Shown piece after piece: positions 24,395-33,000 of a stretch of 64,000 bases of DNA. The DNA comes from Clostridia bacterium (GTDB lineage: Bacteria; Bacillota; Clostridia; UMGS1810), in NCBI GenBank assembly GCA_017416845.1, contig JAFQBA010000101.1, positions 1 to 64,000 of the forward strand. Direction: 5' to 3'. How positions within the stretch are numbered: position 1 is the stretch's first letter; every line of letters begins with the position of its first letter. Both the position numbers and the translations under genes were made by a program. The notes beneath the pieces were generated by a model. The model ran no database searches. It saw only the letters and a list, made by a program, of their open reading frames with translations, and was not told where the DNA came from.

Positions 24395-25669
24395 TTATGC
24401 GCCTGCATTCTGAGCAACATTGTTTTCACAGTTTTCATAAAAGGTTACTATTTTTTCTCCTCCATCGCCAACCTTGCCTGCTCTCTTTGCGAGCTTCTCA
24501 AGATTTGACGAGGATTTTTTCAATTTATAGCTGATTGTAAAAAGAGATGCCGCTTTGAGGAGAAGACTGATTTCCGATTTGACTGCATCAACTTCGGCAG
24601 CGTCATTTGCAAGAATCGAAGAAACGTTTAATGCAACTTCCGATGAACCCGACAAAACAGGCGTGGAAATTCTGAAATCAGTGGGTTTGCCGTCTCTTAT
24701 AACGCGGTTTATCACATCTTTTGCGTAATTAAAAAGATTCATAATCGAATCCTTTGACAGTTCACCGGCATATTCGGGATCCATATTTCTGATTATGTCA
24801 ATTAACGATAAAATGCCGGGTAGCGAGGTGTTGTCATCAACCGTATTACTCAATGTAGCAAAAAATGCCGCCAATGCATCGGGAACACCGGGTCGGACAT
24901 AACCGCCATCATCAAAGACAAAATTCTTGATGTTGTGGCGTTTAAAGCCGGAAGCTCCATCCTTAACCTCTATATGTCTGTAATTTGTGCCGGGAACGGG
25001 ATTGAGCATGGTTCCCACGGCACTTGCCTGATAATGATCCACAAGATGAGCATTATCCTTTATCTGATCGGCATATTTTTCAAGATACTCATCGCTGAAA
25101 CCGGGACCGTCGAAGCTCAGGCAACGGTCGATTTTGTCTGCCATTGAATCAGGAGCTGTCAATGTGGCATGCTCTGCGAGATTGCCGCCAAGGGAATGTC
25201 CTGTTATTGAAAAATTGTCATAATCATCGCCAAACTTATTGTTTATTCTGTTAAGATATTCCTCAGCATATCGTTGCTGAGAGGTTTGTGTTTCATTAAC
25301 CAGACCAACATCGGCAATAAGCCAGTCATGAAGAAAATCATCGGCAGAATTAACCTCACTGCCTCTGAAGCCGACAATTGCATTTCCGTCACCGGTATCA
25401 ATTGTACATGCAGCAAAGCCATTGCCGTCCCAACCGTTATTATTCTGAGAATCAATTATTTTCCAGTCTTTATATTCACCGCTTATAAAATCCTCATATC
25501 TGTCGGGTCCCATACGATCCATAAACTGCTGTTTCAAATCTGCGTTTTGGGGACTTTCGAGGTGCTGACCGATTGTCCAGTCGGGATGTTCTCTTATTAC
25601 TTCTTCTTTAAAATCCAAATACGCAAGTGCAGCAGCATAGGACATTTCTTCATCTGTAAATTTAGCCAT
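24395..25669 (-). CDS. T7SS-type lipase with C-terminal targeting module (2)
   Basis: The 424-residue paralogue has Ser159 in GHSLGG, Asp187 (SFDGPG) and a His in GFKRHNIKNF as the likely triad. The C-terminal module (about 330-424) begins TDFRISTPVL and ends FYENCENN (YxxxE). The hydrolase core, including QNNNGWDGNGFAACT, is nearly identical to that of copy 1, which suggests recent duplication. It probably acts on phospholipids after export. No signal peptide is present, as expected for a T7SS substrate. Confidence 0.85.
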   Translation of the reverse strand: MAKFTDEEMSYAAALAYLDFKEEVIREHPDWTIGQHLESPQNADLKQQFMDRMGPDRYEDFISGEYKDWKIIDSQNNNGWDGNGFAACTIDTGDGNAIVGFRGSEVNSADDFLHDWLIADVGLVNETQTSQQRYAEEYLNRINNKFGDDYDNFSITGHSLGGNLAEHATLTAPDSMADKIDRCLSFDGPGFSDEYLEKYADQIKDNAHLVDHYQASAVGTMLNPVPGTNYRHIEVKDGASGFKRHNIKNFVFDDGGYVRPGVPDALAAFFATLSNTVDDNTSLPGILSLIDIIRNMDPEYAGELSKDSIMNLFNYAKDVINRVIRDGKPTDFRISTPVLSGSSEVALNVSSILANDAAEVDAVKSEISLLLKAASLFTISYKLKKSSSNLEKLAKRAGKVGDGGEKIVTFYENCENNVAQNAGA

Positions 25670-25759
25670 GTTTTTTCCTTCCCTGTCTTTCCTTTAAATC
25701 AACAACGTTAATCTGTGTTGATAAAGACTCTGTGTGTGCACATAATCAAATATAACCAA

Positions 25760-27052
25760 TTATGCTCCGGCATTGGAAGTCAGTTCTCTTTCGGTATTTG
25801 AGTAGCTGCTTGAAGCTTCTTTACCGACCTCCATAACCTTTTGAGCTTTTTTTGCAAGCTTTTCAAGATTTGATGCTGATTTTCCGAGTTTATAGCTGAC
25901 TGTAAAAAGCGATGCCGCTTTAAGAAGCAGGCTAACCTCGGATTTTATATTTTTAACCTCTGCCGCTTCAGACGGAAGATTGCGTGCTACAGAACCCGCA
26001 GTATCCGATGTCGAATCAAGCTTTGGTGTTGATATTTTGAAATTACATGGAATTTTTCCAAAGGGTGCAAGGTATTCACTCTGATATTTTTTAACCGTAT
26101 TCCAGAATTCCTCCGGTGAAACCTCTTCATTGATACCAAGCAGAATTGATGCAAGCTGAGGCACAGCCATATACCACGGACCGGAAGTAAGATCGTCTGC
26201 CGCATTGGAAAAGCCCCTGAAAAATATTGCCAGATCATCGGGTTCTCCATCCTGAACATAACCTTCTTTATCAAACTCTATGTTCCATGTGCCGTGTCTC
26301 CAGAAGCCTCTCATAAAATATCTCAGAGGATCCTTGAAAAAAGATGTCTGATCATCATGGGCGGCAATGGTTCTGTAATTTGTACCGGGGATGGGGTTAA
26401 GCATAACCCCGACAAAGCTGTATTGAAAGTGATCTATGAGAGATGCACGTCTTTCAATCTGCTCTGCATGGGTTGCGATATATTCATCGCTGTATCCCGG
26501 ACCGTCAAAGCTGACAACACGGTCAAGCTTTGCCGCCATTTCATCAGACGACATGAGAGTGGCATGTTCTGCAAGATTGCCGCCAAGAGAATGGCCTGTT
26601 GCCGAAAAGCTGTTATAATCATCGCCGTATTTCTCATATATCATCTGCATATATTCTGCCGCTTCAGTCTGTTGACGTTGTTCCTTGGAATTGAGGAATC
26701 CCACATCGGTAAACACCCAGTCATCCAATCCTATTTCCAAGGTTGAGGACTCACTGCCTCTGTAACCTATTATGGCATTTCCGTCGCCGGTATCTATCGT
26801 GCACGCGCAAAAACCGCTTCCGAAAAGTGAGTTGTTGTTTACCGGCTCAAGAATTTTCCAGTTTCCGTAGTTTTCATTCATATAACGGGTCAACATACCC
26901 GGCTGTTCTTTTTCAATAAACTCTTTGAGCCCCGGAGTGTTGATGATGTGATCACGCACAGTCCATTCAGGATGTGCTGCAATATGCTCCGGATTAAAAT
27001 CTATGTATGCAAGCTGGGTTGCAACCCTCATGTCCTGATCTGTGTATGCCAT
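25760..27052 (-). CDS. T7SS-type lipase with C-terminal targeting module (3)
   Basis: The 430-residue protein is the most divergent of the three. Ser155 lies in GHSLGG, followed by an Asp in SFDGPG and a His in FWRHGTWN. The C-terminal module (about 337-430) starts CNFKISTPKL and ends SYSNTERE (YxxxE). It is transcribed before the other two lipases and follows the 222-residue gene by 17 bases. A small inverted repeat (ATCAACA/TGTTGAT) lies downstream but has no T run. GAGGGGA precedes the ATG. Confidence 0.85.
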   Translation of the reverse strand: MAYTDQDMRVATQLAYIDFNPEHIAAHPEWTVRDHIINTPGLKEFIEKEQPGMLTRYMNENYGNWKILEPVNNNSLFGSGFCACTIDTGDGNAIIGYRGSESSTLEIGLDDWVFTDVGFLNSKEQRQQTEAAEYMQMIYEKYGDDYNSFSATGHSLGGNLAEHATLMSSDEMAAKLDRVVSFDGPGYSDEYIATHAEQIERRASLIDHFQYSFVGVMLNPIPGTNYRTIAAHDDQTSFFKDPLRYFMRGFWRHGTWNIEFDKEGYVQDGEPDDLAIFFRGFSNAADDLTSGPWYMAVPQLASILLGINEEVSPEEFWNTVKKYQSEYLAPFGKIPCNFKISTPKLDSTSDTAGSVARNLPSEAAEVKNIKSEVSLLLKAASLFTVSYKLGKSASNLEKLAKKAQKVMEVGKEASSSYSNTERELTSNAGA

Positions 27053-27068
27053 AATGATGTCCCCTCAT

Positions 27069-27737
27069 TTAATATAAAATATTTTTCATTTCTTCTATAT
27101 CTTCTTTGATTTCCGAATTTTCCACAGTAGCGAAAAAGCTTCCTTCGCACATCTGAAGCAAATCCGAATCGATACGTCTGTTTTTCATGCTGAATTCTTT
27201 AATGTCGGCAAATTCATCTTCATCTGCAAGATAAAGTCTTATTCCGCCGTTTACCGGACCAAGCTCCTTGTACATAGCGCAAAGTGCATTATAGAGGGGT
27301 TCGGGTTCGATGTTACATTCAGCATCGGTATTTATTGCAAGCACTGTATAAAAAGTGCAATTGTTTTCAGAGTTATATTGTTTAGGATCCATACCTTTTT
27401 CATAATCGTCTGCAAGTGTTGTAAAATCCATAACAAAAGCAAATTCTTTGGCGATTTCCGAAACCGGCTTACTCATTCTTTCTTTCATAGCTTCTGCCAA
27501 AAGAGCTTCGCGGTATTTATCCTTCATGGTTTTGCCCTGTTCATACATCATTGTTTCAAAGAACAATGCTTCATCATCTGCAGGATGACACTGAGCAGCA
27601 TATGCAGGGCCTGTAATATATGTTGCGAACTTACCTACAGCGGTAACTACAAAATCTATTCCATACTTCTCATGAAGTTTGTTTTCTGTTTCTGTTTTCT
27701 TTTCAGTAATCAGTTCTTTAATTTTTGAAATATCCAT
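27069..27737 (-). CDS. Cytosolic protein of unknown function at the head of the lipase cassette
   Basis: The 222-residue protein has no signal peptide or membrane helix. It begins MDISKIKELITEKKTETENKL and is mixed alpha/beta. The ATG at 27735-27737 has GGGAG eight bases upstream; the longer frame to 27815 runs through the hairpin at 27788-27825 and was rejected. It lies directly before three lipase genes, so it could be a chaperone or a cytosolic immunity protein, but neither is shown by sequence. I do not recognise the family. Confidence 0.65.
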   Translation of the reverse strand: MDISKIKELITEKKTETENKLHEKYGIDFVVTAVGKFATYITGPAYAAQCHPADDEALFFETMMYEQGKTMKDKYREALLAEAMKERMSKPVSEIAKEFAFVMDFTTLADDYEKGMDPKQYNSENNCTFYTVLAINTDAECNIEPEPLYNALCAMYKELGPVNGGIRLYLADEDEFADIKEFSMKNRRIDSDLLQMCEGSFFATVENSEIKEDIEEMKNILY

Positions 27738-27787
27738 ATCTTCGTCTCCCATCAATTTACACGGCATGTGTGCATAACCCAAAACAG

Positions 27788-27825
27788 GGCGGCGAAGATT
27801 GAAGCAAAGCTTCAATCCTCGCGCC
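27788..27825 (-). terminator. Strong hairpin between the T7SS core and the effector genes (attenuator candidate)
   Basis: GATTGAAGC (27797-27805) pairs with GCTTCAATC (27809-27817) around AAA, extended by CG-rich pairs to about 16 in total. On the minus strand it is followed by CTGTTTTGGG, a short T run. It lies 25 bases past the WXG100 stop and would let only part of the transcription continue into the effectors. Confidence 0.6.
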
Positions 27826-27850
27826 GTATATGTTTGGTTTTACCGAAAAA

Positions 27851-28165
27851 TTAACCGATAACAGATGTCTGAAGAGCATCAGCTTCGCTCTGAGCACCTG
27901 ATTCAGCATTCATGTAAATCTGAGCCATTTCCTGAAGATCTTTGGAGTGTTCCTGAATCATACCGTTGATTTTGGTAATATCACCTTCGAGACCCTGAGC
28001 CTTAGCAATAAGGCTGGAAATAGCTTCACCGCTCATGGATGTTCCGATAGCAGTCATAATTCTAACCATTTCAGAAGTAAGCTGCTGTACGTTTGTACCA
28101 CCGGAGCTTAATTCACCTGCAACAGATATAAGCTGCTGAGGATCTACTTTAATTGTACCTTCCAT
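27851..28165 (-). CDS. WXG100-like protein with MSG in place of WXG
   Basis: The 104-residue protein has the two-helix WXG100 plan and the C-terminal YMNAE (YxxxE) export motif. The central turn reads SMSGEA, so the Trp is replaced by Met. The C-terminal tail (SEADALQTSVIG) resembles the end of the protein at 28877-29191 (QEAENLISEVIG), its likely closest relative. It may pair with a WXG100 partner as EsxA/EsxB do. Confidence 0.85.
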   Translation of the reverse strand: MEGTIKVDPQQLISVAGELSSGGTNVQQLTSEMVRIMTAIGTSMSGEAISSLIAKAQGLEGDITKINGMIQEHSKDLQEMAQIYMNAESGAQSEADALQTSVIG

Positions 28166-28184
28166 TTTAAATTACCTCCTTTAA

Positions 28185-28484
28185 TTAATAGCTTCTTGAC
28201 TGACCTGTCTGAGTGTTCTGGTTTTCAGCCTGTTCGTATTTAGAAGCCATGGTGCGAATTGCAGCTACGAACTTTGTAATGTTAGCATGGAAAGCATCCA
28301 TGTTTACTTTGTCCTTTGAAAATGCCTGTTGGAAAGCCTGTTTAGCTTCGCCTTCCCACATTCCGTTCAAAGTCTGCTGGGTTGAATCCAGATTGTTAAC
28401 TGCTGACTGGAACTGCTGATTGAGAGATTCCAACTGATCTGCAGTTGATTTGAGTTGAGCCGGTGTTACGTCAAATGCGCTCAT
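28185..28484 (-). CDS. WXG100 family protein (EsxA-like)
   Basis: The 99-residue protein is a classic WXG100: helix 1, the turn GMWEGEAKQAF, helix 2 and then KYEQAEN (YxxxE), with a short polar tail. EsxA-type proteins are secreted as dimers and are needed for T7SS activity. It is separated from the next WXG100-like gene by 19 bases, and a good AGGAGG-type site precedes it. Confidence 0.92.
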   Translation of the reverse strand: MSAFDVTPAQLKSTADQLESLNQQFQSAVNNLDSTQQTLNGMWEGEAKQAFQQAFSKDKVNMDAFHANITKFVAAIRTMASKYEQAENQNTQTGQSRSY

Positions 28485-28545
28485 GATTTTTCCTCCTTAA
28501 AAATTAAAATTTTATATCAACGAAGATATTGCTTCGTCAATAAAC

Positions 28546-28863
28546 TTAGTTTGAAAGCGATGAAGCGATAGCTGCTGCAGCTCTTTCTGCATCGCGGATT
28601 CTGCGGGCGATTCTTCTTATGGTATCTGCCGCATTTTCAAGGTCTTTTGCAACCTTTTCTATTTTTTCCGAAAGCTCCATACCTTTGAGGATATAGCTTT
28701 CTGCTGTTTCACCCTCCCAGCCTGCTCTGAGTTCTGACATTGCATTTTCGAGCTGAGATGCTGATGAATTTCTTACCCTCTGAGCAATTTCGTCAAGTCT
28801 GTTTGCCTGAGATATAGCACGGGAATAGTCAAATTCAATACTTCCAAAAATAACTTCTGCCAT
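28546..28863 (-). CDS. WXG100 family protein without the YxxxE motif
   Basis: The 105-residue protein has helix 1, the turn RAGWEGETAES and a second helix that ends in an Arg- and Ala-rich segment (RRIARRIRDAERAAAAIASS). The Tyr of YxxxE is replaced (IRDAE), so it may be carried by a partner that has the signal. It lies in a row of five WXG100-type genes. Confidence 0.88.
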   Translation of the reverse strand: MAEVIFGSIEFDYSRAISQANRLDEIAQRVRNSSASQLENAMSELRAGWEGETAESYILKGMELSEKIEKVAKDLENAADTIRRIARRIRDAERAAAAIASSLSN

Positions 28864-28876
28864 ATGTATTCACCTC

Positions 28877-29191
28877 TTATCCTATAACTTCGCTAATCAG
28901 ATTTTCGGCTTCTTGTGTTGCCTGTGCTTCAGCTGCTACATAGATACCCGCCATAATGCGAAGGTCATTTACATTTTCCTGTAATCTGCGTATAGCCTCA
29001 TCTATAGAAGGCTGTTCATTGGAATACTTTGTGCGGTGAGCATCTGCAGCTTCACCGGTCCAATATGAACTTGTATTTCCAACATGAGTTTTTATTTCAT
29101 CAAATCCGTTCTGAACCTGCTTGATGAGTCCTTCAACAGTGTTTGCCTGAGCTTCAAGCACTTCGGTTTTTACTACAATCTGTCCTTCCAT
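28877..29191 (-). CDS. WXG100 family protein
   Basis: The 104-residue protein has the turn SYWTGEAADAH between two helices and ends with IYVAAEAQ (YxxxE) and a short tail SEVIG. The spacing to the genes on both sides is 13 bases, so it is in the core operon. Confidence 0.9.
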   Translation of the reverse strand: MEGQIVVKTEVLEAQANTVEGLIKQVQNGFDEIKTHVGNTSSYWTGEAADAHRTKYSNEQPSIDEAIRRLQENVNDLRIMAGIYVAAEAQATQEAENLISEVIG

Positions 29192-29204
29192 TTCTTTTCA
29201 CCGC

Positions 29205-29501
29205 CTAAATTTTAATAGAGTTTACAATATTTTTTACATTGTTATCACATTCATCATACTTTGCAGCTGCATAGTTCAGACACTCTATAATGTTGTCAAG
29301 AGCCTGACATACTTCGGTCATTTTCTGATAATCGGATGCGTACTGTGTAACAAATGCATTGTGAGCTGCACCCTGCCACATTGAATTCATGCTGGTGATA
29401 GCATCATTCATAGATGACATGTTTTTTCTGAGTCTTGCAACTTCTTCAGCCATAGACTCAGCATCTCTTCTGAGAGGATTGGTTTGAATTGCTATATCCA
29501 T
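29205..29501 (-). CDS. WXG100 family protein
   Basis: The 98-residue protein has the turn SMWQGAAHNAF and ends KYDECDNN (YxxxD), both canonical. The Cys residues in the second helix (VCQALDNIIECL, DECD) are unusual for the family. It lies between the stand-alone module gene and the gene at 28877-29191. Confidence 0.9.
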   Translation of the reverse strand: MDIAIQTNPLRRDAESMAEEVARLRKNMSSMNDAITSMNSMWQGAAHNAFVTQYASDYQKMTEVCQALDNIIECLNYAAAKYDECDNNVKNIVNSIKI

Positions 29502-29519
29502 TCTTTATCACTCCATTCT

Positions 29520-29801
29520 TTATATATTAGATACATTTTTTATATGTTTTTCATAGTCGACATACAGCTTTTGTATATCTTCCAAAGCATCTGACATTTT
29601 CTTTGTCAGATAAGCACATTCGTCCAGAGCATTTGCTCTGTTGCGAATCGCCTTTATAACCTCCCGAAGAGGGGTTTCCTCATCGAGAGCATAACACACA
29701 TCGTAAATACTGTCGGTCAGGGACCGAAGCTCTCTTTCCTTGTCGCTTAAAAAATCGCAGGCGGAAAGTATGTAGTCAGTATTCACTTTTAACTTAGTCA
29801 T
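29520..29801 (-). CDS. Stand-alone copy of the T7SS targeting module
   Basis: The 93-residue protein is about the size of the module found in the LXG-like and lipase proteins. It starts MTKLKVNTDYIL, has a KKMSDALEDIQ stretch and ends LYVDYEKH (YxxxE). The ATG (29799-29801) has GGAGGAA just upstream, inside a longer frame. It may act as a partner helix bundle (Lap-like) for the larger substrates or be a secreted core protein. It lies directly after the yukD-like gene. Confidence 0.75.
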   Translation of the reverse strand: MTKLKVNTDYILSACDFLSDKERELRSLTDSIYDVCYALDEETPLREVIKAIRNRANALDECAYLTKKMSDALEDIQKLYVDYEKHIKNVSNI

Positions 29802-29831
29802 AAATTCCTCCTGCAAGTTCCGTGACCGTTT

Positions 29832-30080
29832 TTATATAAGCATCAGGCTGTCTCCCGACACAACTTTGCACGATCTCAAATCAAGGTTGTGGGGGAGAAT
29901 TTCTCCCGTGCTTGCTTTACATAGAATCAATTTTTCGGTATCCGAAGCAGAGGGACATTTTTCCTTCTGGCTGAGCATTTCACATATATCATCAATGAGC
30001 TTTGATATTGTTACTTCTTCGTCCAGCTTGAAGTCATATGTTTTGTCCAAAGCTTCTACGGCAATATCAACTATAATCAT
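29832..30080 (-). CDS. esaB: YukD/EsaB ubiquitin-like T7SS protein
   Basis: The 82-residue protein is a YukD-type beta-grasp: IIVDIAVEALDKTYDFKLDE, a helix TISKLIDDICEML and a last strand SGDSLMLI. It ends at the fold without a tail or Gly-Gly. In T7SSb, EsaB/YukD is a conserved core part that helps regulate secretion and is not thought to be conjugated. AGGTGAT lies just past the EssC stop, ten bases away, which suggests coupling. Confidence 0.85.
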   Translation of the reverse strand: MIIVDIAVEALDKTYDFKLDEEVTISKLIDDICEMLSQKEKCPSASDTEKLILCKASTGEILPHNLDLRSCKVVSGDSLMLI

Positions 30081-30090
30081 TTGTTATCAC

Positions 30091-33000
30091 CTAACCTTCC
30101 TGTTCATAAACCGGAATAATAACCTTCTGAGTTCCTTCATCGGTGGCAATAAGACCAAGACCCGGTTTTGTTGCCTTGCTCTGTTCTGCAAATTTGAGAT
30201 CGGAGAAGTCGAACAGCTTCTGAGAAACGGTATTTCCGCCAAAGTGAATACCCTGTTTATCGGCAATAAAGCGGGTATAGAGGGGAATACCGGCGAGCAT
30301 TCCGGATGATTCCGGGCTGATGCCTGCAACAAAGAAGATGTTGTGACAATGACCCTTTTCGAAGAGATTGTTCATAATGCTGTCAAAGTTGTATTTCTTG
30401 CTCGGCAAGGGCTTTCTGATTACATTTATAAATCCTTCAAGGTCATTTATAAGCACTGCCGTACGTTTTTCCGAAAGCATTGCTTTGTATATTGCATTTT
30501 CATTTGCGCCTTCGGCAATAAGCTGTTTCTTCTTCTGATTTCTCGGAATGAAGATATCAACAAGTCCTTCAAGATACTTTGTGAGATCTTCTTCGGAATT
30601 TACAAACTGAACACCGAGTTCATCTGCAAACAGCTTGAGTTCTACACTGCCGGTGTCGATTATGCATACATCTGCACCCTTCGCCTTGAACGAAGCTGCC
30701 ATGAGCTTTAACATATTTGACTTACCGGTTTTCTTTTTGCCGGAGAGCATATATGTATATATGGCACTGAGGTTTATGCAGTGAAGCGATGCATCGACTT
30801 CGTTGTAACCGACAGGCAGGCTGTAGTCGTCGGAAATATATTTCTTGAAATCGCTGTGAGATGTAATATTTTTCCACTCGGGATTCTTGGGAATCTGAGG
30901 TACGGGACGAGCCGACACTCCGTTGCACATGGTGTTGAGCCAGCGGCAACGTTCTTTGATTTTTTCAAGTCTTGTGTAATCATCGGGAGCTTCAAAAGCA
31001 AGTGCAGTGTGGAATTCGAGGATGCTTTCGTTGATTGATGTAAGACCTCGTCCGCGGATGTTGGATTCGGGCATAACGTCGAATCTCATTGTCTTAAGGA
31101 TTTCGCCGTACTTGAACTTGTCACCCATTTCAAGGCAAACAGTGCTCTTGATGTTATCTGCAAGGCTGTTGGGAATTTCATTTGTGCCAAATCCGCCGGA
31201 GCTGAGTACAAGATATATACCGTAGCTTACGGCTTCACTGGAAAGCTTGAGTATGAGACTGTCATAGAGATTGCCGGTTTTGCTTCTGAAAGCTTCGTAA
31301 TTGTCTATGCAGATGAAGATTGACGGAAGCTTGATACCGTTTACTCTTACATACTGCATATAGTTACCGCCCCGGAAGAGCTCTTTACGTTCTTCAAGAA
31401 TACCGTTTATCATATTGAAGAACTTGGCAATCTTGTCAAGATCGTTTTCATACATTACACCGCCAACATGGGCTGATTCTTCAAATGCCGACATCATTTT
31501 ACTTGAGAAGTCGAACAGATAGAAGTTAACATGCTGCGGGCTGTAGCGATTGATAAGTGAATAGATAAGAGACTGCATAAACGTACTCTTACCGCTGACA
31601 ACAGAACCGCAAACTGCCAGATGACCGTTTTCTGCGAAGTTAATAATTACCGGATTCTGAGCCTGATTGGACGGGTCATCATAGAGACCGATAAATGCTT
31701 CGAGGTTCCAGTCGGAGCCTTTAATATTTCTGTAGCCGGAAGATGTAATTGCGTTTTCTGTATAACCGCGAAGCTGATCGAGATAGAGCATTTGCGGCAA
31801 AACAGGCAACCACAGCTGCATGCTCTTGCGGTAGCCGTTTCTGTTTGCAACGTTTGCAAGATATTCAACCACAGCGTCAAGCTGGGTAATTTCTTTCATT
31901 TCGGGCAAACGCTTACCGGAAGTCTGTGAAATGGAAATAATCTTTCCTACGGGATCCTCCGAGCTTGCCGCACTCTTGTATAATTCAACAAAATCTTCGA
32001 GGCGTTTTCTGTTGAATACACTGTCGTCAAACTTGATGCCTGCTTCCTGAATAGAAGCAATAATATCGGAAACGATAGAATTTGCAAGCATTGTATTTGC
32101 ACAGAAGGCTTCGAGAGGCTCGCTCTCTTTAATGAATGCTTCGTCAGCAAATTTAACAAGATTTCCTATCCAGTCACGCTGTTTCTTTTCCTTGTGAGCA
32201 ATGCGCTGTTTGTTTCCGACCATTTCAGCCTTGCCGTCAAGACCGATAAGAGTAACAATGTCGGATGTGGAGAAATCTGCATCTTCGCTGTAGGGAGCAC
32301 CACTCCAGCCGGACTGGAAGTATTCGTAAATTTCATCATTACCAACCTGGAGATAACCTCTGCCCGCCTGAGTGATATATGCGGCATCGGGCTTGTGAAG
32401 CATGTCTTTTGAATCCTGCTGATCCTGAACACGCAAACAAAGTCTGAATTTTGAGTTACTCCAGATGTTATCATCAACAGTACCGCTTGGCTTTTGGGTA
32501 GCAAGGATAAGATGCACACCAAGGCTTCGACCGACCTGAGCAACACTTATGAGTTCTTTCATAAACTCAGGCTCTTCACGCTTAAGCTCTGCAAACTCGT
32601 CTATGATGATAAACAGATGAGGCACGGGAACTGTAGCCTCGCCGTTTTTGAGAAGCTTGGTATAGTTGTTGATGTTGTTTACACCGTTTTCCGAGAAAAT
32701 ACGCTGACGACGCATGTTTTCACTCTTGATAGAAAGCATTGCTCTTCTTACCTGGTTACCGGAAAGGTTTGAAATCTGACCGATACTGTGAGGCAAATCG
32801 GAGAAGAGGTTTGCCATACCGCCACCCTTAAAGTCGATTACGAAAAATGCAATATCATTGGGGCTGAAGTTAATGGCAAGAGAAAGCATGTAGGTCTGAA
32901 GAGTTTCACTCTTACCCGAACCCGTAGTACCGGCAACAAGACCGTGAGGTCCGTGATATTTTTCATGAATATCGAGGTAACAGTCGGCGTCTCCGGCTTT

